A stretch of DNA of 46,691 bases from assembly GCA_902784865.1 (NCBI GenBank), contig CACZWL010000015.1, positions 1-46,691 on the forward strand. Reading direction: 5' to 3'. Below the pieces are notes generated by a model. It was given only the letters and a program-made list of their open reading frames with translations, did no database searches and had not been told where the DNA came from. Position 1 is the stretch's first letter. Each line of letters opens with the position of its first letter. The position numbers were made by a program, and so were the translations under genes. Of the stretch, positions 17,814 through 26,900 are shown in pieces. This DNA comes from an uncultured Bacteroidota bacterium (GTDB taxonomy: Bacteria > Bacteroidota > Bacteroidia > Bacteroidales > P3).

Positions 17814-18326
17814 TTAGAGGTCAAAACGTTCTTTGAGAACTTTTTCGTACTTGCACATGGCCTCCAGCTGTTGATGCAGTTTAGCACATTTGTCGGCTGG
17901 AACATCCATGATTTTTTTGGAATATACGAACTTCGTCAGTTTCTCAATGCGTTCCGCGAGTTGTGCTTCTTCTTTTTTGACCATGCGGTCGACATAGGTC
18001 TCATTGCCTCCGAATAGGTCGGTGATGGCGTCAAGGGCGGCCTTGACTTTCTTCCAAGTGTAGATCTTGTTGGCACAGATGGCCACGATGAGGCCACCCA
18101 CGGCGGCGGCGGCATAGTTCCAGCCGCCAAGGCCGAAGTCGAGACCGTTGCAGAGCACGAAGAGGAAGGCGGTGCCCAGAGAGAGCACCCACGATAGGAT
18201 GGTGTTCACCAAGTCGGACTTGATGTTGAAGATGCCTTTGATGGTCGAGGTGAGCAGCAGCTCAGCAGCCATCATGGAAGGGATGACCACTTCCAGTTGT
18301 TTGATTACATCGATGATTTGTACCAT
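17814..18326 (-). CDS. Holin-like phage membrane protein
   Basis: The 170-residue protein has a hydrophobic N-terminal helix (about 12-32), two clear membrane segments (about 41-60, TILSWVLSLGTAFLFVLC, and 69-87, AAAAVGGLIVAICANKIY) and a charged helical tail. Size and layout fit phage holins that form pores for lysis. The tail (YVDRMVKKEEAQLAERIEKL ... YEKVLKERFDL) resembles the next small gene (18391-18600), so the two share a domain. No endolysin gene is visible in the window. Function is inferred from topology, not from a motif. Confidence 0.7.
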   Translation of the reverse strand: MVQIIDVIKQLEVVIPSMMAAELLLTSTIKGIFNIKSDLVNTILSWVLSLGTAFLFVLCNGLDFGLGGWNYAAAAVGGLIVAICANKIYTWKKVKAALDAITDLFGGNETYVDRMVKKEEAQLAERIEKLTKFVYSKKIMDVPADKCAKLHQQLEAMCKYEKVLKERFDL

Positions 18327-18390
18327 AATTTTTATTTTTTGTGGTTAATAACTATGTTGATTGTTCCGTCAGGCGTTGTTAATTGTCCTG

Positions 18391-18600
18391 CTACTCGAGG
18401 GTGATACGCTCGGCGAGGATATGCTCGTAGAGGGCCATGGCGTGGAACTGCTGTTCCATCAAGATTTGTTTACGGCGATTGAGGCCTTTGAAGATGTCGC
18501 TCTCGTGGATGAACCCAGCGAGTTTGTCAATGCGCTCCTTGAGCTGTTTGTGTTCCTCGTGCATGCGGTCGAGGTAGGTGTTGTTGGATTTGTTTTGCAT
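18391..18600 (-). CDS. Small helical phage protein (crAss001_48-related type)
   Basis: The 69-residue product, YLDRMHEEHKQLKERIDKLAGF ... FHAMALYEHILAERITLE, fits the pattern of small helical proteins common in Bacteroidota phages and named after crAss001 gene 48. Function is unknown. Its sequence lines up with the cytoplasmic tail of the holin-like protein: YxDRM, then L-x-ERI-x-KL, then a YE-x-xL-x-ER ending. It may compete with or regulate that protein. Confidence 0.7.
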   Translation of the reverse strand: MQNKSNNTYLDRMHEEHKQLKERIDKLAGFIHESDIFKGLNRRKQILMEQQFHAMALYEHILAERITLE

Positions 18601-18657
18601 GATATGATGATGTTGTTGGTATTCTACTAATAGAATAAATAGAATGAAATAGAATGA

Positions 18658-19029
18658 TTATTCTTCGGCGGGTATCTCCTCCCCTGCTGCGAGGCGAGAG
18701 ATGCGGTCTGTGATGGTCTTGTTGGCCTTGACGGACATATCGGCTGATATGGCCTGCATCTTGGGAGTGTGGTAGGAGAGCAGTTCGATCTCGGCTTTGG
18801 CGCGTTCGGATGCTTTCATGCTCATGAGGTCGAGTTCGTAATGAGAGAACATTTCCCCGGCATGTTTCTGTTTCCACTCCTCGTTACCGAAGTCAACATC
18901 CTCAGCCGGAATGTTACGGGTGAAGTAGTCCACGGAGTGTTCGTGGAGCAGGGTCTTTAGTGGATTGTCCTTATTCGGTGTACCTTTTGCGCGACCGCCT
19001 GTCTTTGGTTTTCCTTTTTGAAACGGCAT
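18658..19029 (-). CDS. Putative small terminase subunit or DNA-binding protein
   Basis: The 123-residue protein starts MPFQKGKPKTGGRAKGTPNKDN, a glycine-, lysine- and arginine-rich motif seen at the N-terminus of many phage small terminase subunits and related DNA-binding proteins. A helical region follows (SHYELDLMSMKASERAKAEIELLSYHTPKM). It is the first gene of the leftward transcript, while the large terminase subunit is 21 kb away on the other strand. That separation is unusual, so the terminase assignment is tentative. Confidence 0.6.
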   Translation of the reverse strand: MPFQKGKPKTGGRAKGTPNKDNPLKTLLHEHSVDYFTRNIPAEDVDFGNEEWKQKHAGEMFSHYELDLMSMKASERAKAEIELLSYHTPKMQAISADMSVKANKTITDRISRLAAGEEIPAEE

Positions 19030-19033
19030 AATT

Positions 19034-19095
19034 CACAACTTACAATCGGAGTGCAAAGGTACGGCTGTATTTTTGCAGCCGAATTATAAGTTGTG
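19034..19095. promoter_or_regulatory. Divergent promoters inside a long inverted repeat
   Basis: CACAACTTACAATCGG (19034-19049) is repeated in inverted form at 19079-19095 with one mismatch and one extra base. Between the arms lie TACCTTTG on the minus strand (19061-19054) and TATTTTTG on the plus strand (19068-19075), the -7 elements of two diverging promoters. A small stem GGCTG/CAGCC encloses the latter. A dimeric regulator bound to both arms could switch the leftward and rightward phage transcripts together. Confidence 0.6.
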
Positions 19096-19120
19096 AAATC
19101 ATTTAAAAACAAGCAATGAT

Positions 19121-19660
19121 ATGATAGGAAGTCTGATAGGCAGTGCGCTGGGTATCGGTGCATCCATTTTCGGGGGCATCAAAGCCTCGCAAGCCATGAA
19201 AGGTGTGAAGAGCAACCTTGAACAGCAGCGGAGAGACAACCAGAACTGGTACGACCGCAGGTACAACGAAGATGCGACGCAGCGAGCCGATGCGCAGCGG
19301 ATATTGACGCAGACTGCGGAGGCCATCAAGCAGCGCAACAAGGCAGCTGCCGGCACTGCCGCCGTGATGGGAGGCACCGAGGAGAGCGTGGCTGCCACCA
19401 AGGCCGCCAATGCACAGGCGATGGCAGATGCGGCGAGCAGGATTGCCGTTGCCGGAGAGGCAAGAAAGGACAATATCGAGCAGCAGTACCAGCAGCGCGA
19501 CCAGGCGTTGCAGGGGCAACTGAACAATATGGAAGTGAACAAAGCCAACGCCATCACGCAGGCCGCTGCCGGTGTGGCGGGAGCTGCTGGTAGTGCTGGG
19601 GAGGCATACGACCAGAATATGCTGGAAAAAGCCAAAATAGCTGCTGGAATAGTATCATAG
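19121..19660 (+). CDS. Internal virion / DNA-ejection protein, T7 gp14-like
   Basis: The 179-residue protein has a glycine/alanine-rich hydrophobic start (IGSLIGSALGIGASIFGGIKAS). A long helical, Gln- and Ala-rich body follows (NLEQQRRDNQNWYDRRYNEDATQ) and it ends in another Ala/Gly-rich segment. This layout is typical of small podovirus internal virion proteins that are ejected with the DNA and help form the channel through the envelope. It is the first gene of the rightward transcript. It precedes another virion-like gene and the giant polyvalent gene, supporting a role in the injected core. No enzyme motif is seen. Confidence 0.65.
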   Translation: MIGSLIGSALGIGASIFGGIKASQAMKGVKSNLEQQRRDNQNWYDRRYNEDATQRADAQRILTQTAEAIKQRNKAAAGTAAVMGGTEESVAATKAANAQAMADAASRIAVAGEARKDNIEQQYQQRDQALQGQLNNMEVNKANAITQAAAGVAGAAGSAGEAYDQNMLEKAKIAAGIVS

Positions 19661-19672
19661 GAAGGAGGAAAT

Positions 19673-20626
19673 ATGCCAACACCACAGAAGGGCTATTACA
19701 ACGAAGCCAACGATGAAGAGAACCTGCTGAACAGTACGCCGACAGAGAATGCAGGGAATGAGAAAGGAGGGGATGGAGAGAATGAGCAGCCATCCCCTAC
19801 TACTATTTTGCCTACATCGACCGACACAAAGGAAAATACCTATAGTGGGTACGACGACATCCTCGCCATGATGCAGGAGGCGCAGAAGAGGACGAATGAA
19901 GACGAGGAAACGGCGCGACGACAGGAGCGGTTGGCCCGTGCGCACTCGTTCACAAGTGGCATTGGCGACCTCGGTCGAGCCATTGCCAACATGTACTTCA
20001 CTACGCAGTATGCCCCTAACGGGTACGACCACAACAAAGACAGCCTGTCTGAGAAAGCCAAAGCGAGAGCCGACAAGTGGCGTGCCGAGCGCCAGCGGTT
20101 GCAGAAGGAATACTACAACTACGCCATGCAGGGCGCGAATGCAAAGGTTGGGAGTGAAAGAGCCAAGGCTGCAGATGAACGGGCCAAAGAGCAACAGGCG
20201 TACCGTGACAAGCAGTTGGATCTGTACTACCAGCGTGAGGAGAGGATGCAGCAGGAAGCCGACCGCAAGGAGAGGATGGCAGACTGGCAGAAGGAGTACC
20301 AGCAGGGCCAGCTCGACCTGAAGAAGGCACAGATAGAACTGCGTAGGTGGATAGAGCAGGGCAAGATGAGCCGTGCGCAGATTAACCACAACCTTGCCTC
20401 ATGGAAGCGCACCAAGCGGTACATCCTCGATAACAGGGGCAAGAAGATTGGAGAGGAAGAGGAGCGCATCGTGATGAACCCCGACGGCACCCTTACCACC
20501 GAGAGCACCATTAAGTATGATGATGGGCAGGGCGGTGGAAGCTCGCAGCAGGGAGGACGCAAGGCCAACCCCATGGGAGGCGGTCAATCTGGCACAGGTG
20601 GCAAGAAGAAAAACCCTATGGGATAG
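19673..20626 (+). CDS. Coiled-coil phage protein, probable internal virion protein
   Basis: The 317-residue product has a disordered acidic N-terminus and a long charged coiled coil (about 95-240, rich in Lys, Glu, Arg and Gln). The Gly-, Lys- and Asn-rich tail contains the repeated motif KxNPMG (KANPMGGG, KKNPMG). It lies 12 nt after the previous gene and is probably cotranscribed. I recognise no domain. Position and composition suggest a virion core component delivered with the genome. Confidence 0.6.
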   Translation: MPTPQKGYYNEANDEENLLNSTPTENAGNEKGGDGENEQPSPTTILPTSTDTKENTYSGYDDILAMMQEAQKRTNEDEETARRQERLARAHSFTSGIGDLGRAIANMYFTTQYAPNGYDHNKDSLSEKAKARADKWRAERQRLQKEYYNYAMQGANAKVGSERAKAADERAKEQQAYRDKQLDLYYQREERMQQEADRKERMADWQKEYQQGQLDLKKAQIELRRWIEQGKMSRAQINHNLASWKRTKRYILDNRGKKIGEEEERIVMNPDGTLTTESTIKYDDGQGGGSSQQGGRKANPMGGGQSGTGGKKKNPMG

Positions 20627-20652
20627 GCAGTTGAGTATGGATGCTGAAATAG

Positions 20653-20843
20653 TGACACACAATTTGACACGCAGATTGACAAACAAATGACACACTATTT
20701 GACACAGCATTTGACACACAAAACACTCTTGCAACAGTCTGTAAGTGTTCACGTTGTAGAGATATAGGTAGGTTGATTGACACAGCAAATGACACAGTAA
20801 TTGACACGCAGATTGACACGCAGATTGACACACAGATTGACAC
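20653..20843. repeat. Two sets of six TGACAC repeats (iteron-like array)
   Basis: TGACA(C/A) starts at 20653, 20665, 20677, 20688, 20700 and 20712, and again at 20778, 20790, 20802, 20814, 20826 and 20838. Spacing within each set is 12 bp, with a single 11-bp step. The fullest unit is TTGACACGCAGA. The sets are 66 bp apart start to start. All copies have the same orientation and none lies in a credible gene. The layout resembles iterons of replication origins or a multi-site operator. Confidence 0.8.
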
Positions 20844-20920
20844 ATATATAAGAATAATAAAGAATATAAGAATATAATATAACCCCCTATAATCCCCCTT
20901 GGGGAAAAATCGAGACGATT
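20844..20920 (+). other. AT-rich leader of the giant gene
   Basis: A run of almost pure A/T with repeated AGAATA/TAAGAATA units (20844-20882) directly follows the repeat array, as in origin unwinding regions. A small stem TCCCC/GGGGA (20893-20905) then stands 15 nt before the start codon at 20921. No consensus promoter is visible here. Confidence 0.5.
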
Positions 20921-23900
20921 ATGAACGACGGCGACAACAAGCGAAAGTTATATGATGCTCTCAGTAAGGATTACGACATGGGAACCTTTGAACAGTTCTC
21001 GACCGATGTCGAGGATGAGGGCAAGCGAAAGAAACTGTATGAGGCTATCAAGGGCGAGTACGACCTACCCGACTTTGATGGCTTCACTCGTCAGCTGGTT
21101 GGAGAGCGTAGTCAGGTGCAGCAGCCAGCCGCTACTCCTGCCCAGCAGGAAGAGCACAGTCCCTACCAGATGGCACAGGGCAACACACCGACCTACAACT
21201 ATGGCGGACAGATGCCCCCGGCACCGAGACCTTCCACACCCAGGAGCAAAGGTAATGCCCAGCCGACACAGACGGCAGCGGCACAACCCCTGGGGCCGGA
21301 GAAGTTCGCAAAGCAGATGCAGTTCGAGCAGCGGATGCGGCAACGTGTTCCCTCTCCCGAAGCCATGATGCAGGACTTCTCCCAGCGTATGGAGAATATC
21401 CGCAAGGGCAACCAGCCGTTTGGATCTGCGAGCGAGCAACGGTACAATCCAGAGACCGGGAAGATGGAAACAGTGTACTTCACCAAGAGCGGTGAGGAAG
21501 TTTCCACTCCTATGGAACAGCAGCGTATCAACCGTGAAGTCAGCGACCCTGTCGGAAGTGAGTTGCGTGAAGCATACGCAGAGCGCGACAGACTCAACAA
21601 AGAGATTGACCGCAGGACGCGAGAGGTTGACAAGGCCAATGAGCCGTCGTTTGCCCAGATGCTTGCAGCGAGTGAAGGCGGTGGATATAACCCAGTCTTT
21701 GCTGCCCGTAGTGAAGACCCTGAGCTTTCCATGTTGTGGACTGCCAAGCGCAAGAATGAGGCACGTATCAAGACGTTGGAGCGTGAGGGTAAGAACGAGG
21801 GTTTCTTCCGCACCCTCGGCAAAACATTGTTCTCGTTAGACACTTGGGACTTCGGACTGTTCGACCTCATAGATGCTGGCAACACGATGGCCTATGGCGA
21901 TAAGAAGCTCAAAGGCTCCCTCGGTGAAGCACAGGAGTCCATGATGGAGAATACCTATAGAGCTAACGTCGCACAGCAGCAGTATGGCGAGAATGACACC
22001 TTCTGGCAGCGAGCAGGTGAGATAACCGGCAATGCTATACCCTTTGTGGCAGAATTTGCCCTCACTGGTGGTTATAGCGGACTGACACAGGCAGGTACCA
22101 AAGCAGGTAGTAAGATGGCTGCAAAGTATGCTACTGGAAAGGTTGGGCAGTGGGTCATTAAGAACACTGGCACCCTTGTAGGTGATATGGCTGCAGGTTT
22201 TGCTATGGCCAACACCACAGGCGGCATGAAGACCGCAGCCGACATCATCAACAGACACCAGGGCCAGCTCGTCAAGGATGAGGATGGCGACTATGTGTTT
22301 GATGGAGGCAAGAGCTGGGGACGTTCCATCTATGAGGGTGAAATGGCCAACACACTCGAATACTACACCGAGAAACTGGGTGTACACCTCGACGGAGCAG
22401 GAAAGGTAGTCGGAGGATGGCTTGGCAAGGGCATGGAGCGCATGGGCGCAGGTCGTGTGTCGGAACTGTTCAACCGCATCACAGGCAGCGAGTGGGCGAA
22501 GATTACAGGTCAGGTACTGCGCAAAGGCGGCGTACAGGACTATCCGAGTGAGGTTGTTGAGGAAGAGGCCAACATCTTGCTCAACTCTCTCCTTGTGGGT
22601 GATAACAAGTTCAGCGACTTTGTGGACGGCAAGACACAGGCCGACATCTGGGGAGGCATGATGCTTTCCATTGGCTTCATGCAGAGTCCCGGCATGGTTG
22701 GTGGCGGTTACCAGACGGCACAATACTATCGCTACAAGCACAAGACGGACATGAGCGACCGTGTAGCCTTTACCCGTCTCACTCCCGAACGCTGGGAGCC
22801 GTGGCGCGAGCGTATCGACAACACCACCAACGAGGATATGCGTGATGTTATCAGCGACATCATAGGCAGTCAGGAGTTGCAGGATGAGGAGAAGAAAGCC
22901 GCCATCAACTATGTGGGCAACCTCATGCAGATGCGAGGCTACAACCTTCGCACCACTGCCGATGCCAAAGACAAAATCAACGGTACGGAAGCCGTTGATG
23001 AAGCCGTCGATGCAGACAATGAGTCATACCAGAACGGCTATGAGGCCGACGAGCAGAGCCGCAGGGACATCGCTATTGAATACTCCATGAACCCCGATGA
23101 TGAGGTAAGAGCCGCAGCCGTCGATGGTGTTCGTCAGCGTATCGAAGATGATGCGGACATGGAAGTTGAGGGATGGCGAGAGGAAGGGCGCAAGATGATG
23201 CATAGCGACGGCTCCATACGTCCGGCGGTCCTGAAAGTGAAGAATGAGAACGGAGATGACACCGAGGTGTACATCGTAGAGGGCAACGTGCAGATGATGG
23301 CCGACGGTACGATGGTGGATCCAGAGACCAGCGACCGCAGCGTTGTCATCTATGACCCTGCCACAGGTGAGCGCAAGATTATAGACCCGACGAGCGACAT
23401 GGGTATTCTCTCCATTGGAGAGGCCACCAGTGCCGATGACTTCGAGTATGAGATACAGCGCAGACGTGATGAGTATGTGCAGCGGATGCTCGACGAGGCC
23501 CAAGGCACTGTGCGTGTCGAGTTGGGTCAGCCGCTGACGATGCCCGACGGCAGAGAAGGTACAGTTATGGCCATCAGTCCCGACGGCGAGAGCTTCACCG
23601 TGGTAGCCAATGACGGCAGCGGAGAAGAGGTGCGCATGGAGCGTTCCGACCTCCAGCAGATAGCCGATGCAGCTGCATTGGCAGACTATCAGGCACGACA
23701 CCAAGAGGACGAAGCCACAGCCGAACAGCCCACCGAGAAAGAGACCGATGAGCCGACGGCAGTTGCTCCTGGTACTGTAGAAGGTGCTCCGACGGAGTTC
23801 CTGCCCGACATGGATATTACCATTCTCGATGATGCCGGCAACGAGCAGCCCGCCACCGTCATGGGCATTGTCCGCTATGAGCGTGGGAAGTTCGTTCCCG

Positions 23901-26900
23901 ATGAGACTGGCAACATCGTGGAGTATGTGGTGGACGGACAGGTGAAGCATGAGAATACCGCCATGCTTGCCGAGAAGGTCGTGAGCTATGTAGATGCCAC
24001 ACTTGCAGCCCAAGAGACCGCAGCAGAGCAGCCCGCAGCCGTTAAGCAGCCCACTGTAGAGACTCCAACTGCAGAGGTTGAGACTCCAGCCACTGAACCC
24101 GCCGGAGAAACGACAGGCACTGTGGCAGAGCAGCCGACTGTGGAACCCATGCCAATGCGTGAGGATGGTGAGGCCGATTTCCTTGCCACCACTCCCGAGC
24201 GTGGCCACCAGTTCATATATAACGAGGCAGGATTGAGCCGAGAGGAGGCCGGGCAGTTTGTCAAGGCCAACCTCGAGACTGCCACCAAGGCCCTCGACAA
24301 GGCCAAGAAGGAAGCCCCGAAGATGGGTACCAGCCTCGTCAAGTACAAACAGCAGCAAGCCGAGCACCAGGCGAAAGTCGATGCAGCACAACAGGCCGTG
24401 GACTACTGGCAGGGAGTGAAATCCACCCAGAGTGCCATTGTTTCCGCTGAAATGGCAGAGCAAGCCGAGCGCGACAGAGCCGCCCACGAAGCTGCGGTGC
24501 TGGCAGAGCAGAAGCGGCTGGCAGAGGAGCTTGCCAAGCAGCAGGAGCAGGCCGAGCGAGGAGCCAACGCCGTGCATCCTGCCATTCGTGAGAAGTGGGA
24601 TGGTGCACCCAAGGTCGAAGGGGCAGAGAATGAGATTACCCTTGCCAACGGCGAGACGTTGAATGGTCGGTATATGCTGGTGGAGAGTGGAGCGGCCACG
24701 CCGAGCCACAATGCCACGAGCGGGTTTGCCCGCAGTGAGGGCTTCCCTGTTGACGAGAACGGGCAGACGGTGAACGACCGCGACTATGAGCGTGACCAGC
24801 AGGCCCAGCAGATAACGAGGGATATGGCAGACCAATACGACAGCAGAGCCATACAGAACGTGCCGGTGGTGAGCAGAGACGGCGTAGTGTTGAGCGGAAA
24901 CGGCAGGACTATGGCCGGTGAACTGGCGGCGCAGAACGGCACCGACGGAGCCTATATAGAGCATCTGCGGAAGTATCCGCAGCAGTTCGGCTTCACGCCT
25001 GAGCAGGTGGAGGGGATGCAGCATCCGAGAGTGGTGTTTGTTCCCGACGAGGCGATGCCGTATACCACGGAGACCTTTGCGAAGTTCAACCAGCAGGATA
25101 TGAAGAGCCAGAGCCGGACTGAGCAGAGTGTGAAGATGGGCAAGACGGTGGATGATGCCACCTTCGGGCGCATCGTCAGGAGCATCAACGCCTTCGACAC
25201 GCTGGGCGACTTCTACAACGACCCGAAGGCTGCACCCGCCGCCATAGGCGAGTTGCACAAGGCTGGAGCCATCAACCAGATGCAGGTGGCCGAGATGATG
25301 GACGGCGAGAAGGTGAGCGGGCAGGGCCGTCAGATGCTGGAGAATTTGCTTATCGGAAAATCCTTCGAGGGCAATCCTGATGCTGTGCGACAGCTGGCGG
25401 AGTTTCCGGCTATGCGACAGAGTGTGGTGAGTGCGCTGGCCGAGATAGCCAACAACATACACCTTGGCGAAGACTACTCACTGGAGAGCGAGATGGCGCA
25501 GGCCATCAATTTGGCATACCAGGCGCGGAAGAGTGGCGGCATCGGAGCCGGCGAGAAGGTGAGCGGATTTGCGAGACAGCAGAGCCTTTTCCCCTTCGAC
25601 GAGGGCGAGACGGTGGCCGACTATACCAACGCCACGGTGCTGATGCTTGCCGACTGCATGAACGACGGCAGGGTGAGCCAGATGAAGAAAGTGCTGGCCA
25701 TCTACAACGACCACGCTGCGCAGAGTGCTGCGGGTCAGTACGACATCTTCAGCGGTGGTGTGAAGATCAAAGAAGAGATAATCAACGACGTATTAAACAT
25801 ACTGAACAATGGAACAGAAACAGAACAACAGACAGCCCTCACAGGGGCAGCCGAGCGACGCAAAGAAGCAGCGGGCGTTGGGCAAGATGGCGTTGCTGGC
25901 AACAGCGATGCAGGAAGCGGAGCAGAATTGGCCAACAGCAGAGGACTTGTTGAGCAAGAAGCTGGGTTGAGCGAGGATGAGGCAGACGACCTTATCCTTG
26001 CTTCTGCAGCCAGAGCGAAGATAATGCCACAATTGCCTGTTCCGCTCACATCAGTAGCTTGGCAGATGGAGTTTGGCAACGGAGTGTTGCAGACACCAAT
26101 GGGCGAGGTAAAACTTGGAGAGAACCAGTTTGCCAAGATGATAACGAAAGGTCGCGAGAAAGAAGCCGGAATGATTAAGCCGACATTGACAGACCCTGAT
26201 TTCATCATTGAAGAAGCCAGCCAAGCCGGTGATGGCAACACAGAGAGGTCGAGCTCTTACCTATTTGTAAAAGCCTTTATCGGCAACGATGGAAAGAAGC
26301 GATACTTCTTCAAGTCAGTAACAGTAAAGAAAGATGGGTTAGAGATAAACATCAGTAACCATATTGACAGTGCGAAGCGATTGAGGGAAGCTTTAAAGAA
26401 AGGGAAGTTGCTATACCGATTTGACGGTGGCGCACAGACCGAGCAGACCCCTGCATCTGCTTCTGTGACAACCTCCCCCGTTGACTTGCAGGGAGTTTCT
26501 GAGCGCAAAGATACGAACAATTCTGAAACTGAGCAAGAAAAAGTTGTAAGTGCCATAAAATCAGCCGAGGCGGAGGTGGACACCAACCCCACAAAAGGCC
26601 AGAAAAAGGCCGGGAACTACAAAATGGGACACGTCAAGGTTGACGGTTACGACATCACGATAGAGAACCCCAAAGGCAGTGTGCGCCGTGGTACCGACCC
26701 CAGCGGCAAGGCGTGGGAGCAGGAGATGCACAACACCTACGGCTACATACGCGGTACCGAGGGCGTTGACGGCGACCATATCGACGTGTTCCTTTCGGAT
26801 GATCCTACGAGCGGTGATGTGTTCGTTGTGGACCAGGTAACCCCCAAGACGGGAGAATTTGACGAGCATAAGGTCATGTATGGCTTCCCCGACATCGAGA

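Noticed and set aside
20653-20843. CRISPR array or repeat-coded peptide in front of the giant gene
   Set aside because: The conserved unit is only 6-12 bp with no spacers. The short frames that read through it stop quickly and lack start contexts.
23024-25462. An 812-codon minus-strand frame inside the giant gene
   Set aside because: Leu-, His- and Gly-rich shadow of the giant gene. Unlike the two nested plus-strand ORFs it covers conserved domains, not a linker.
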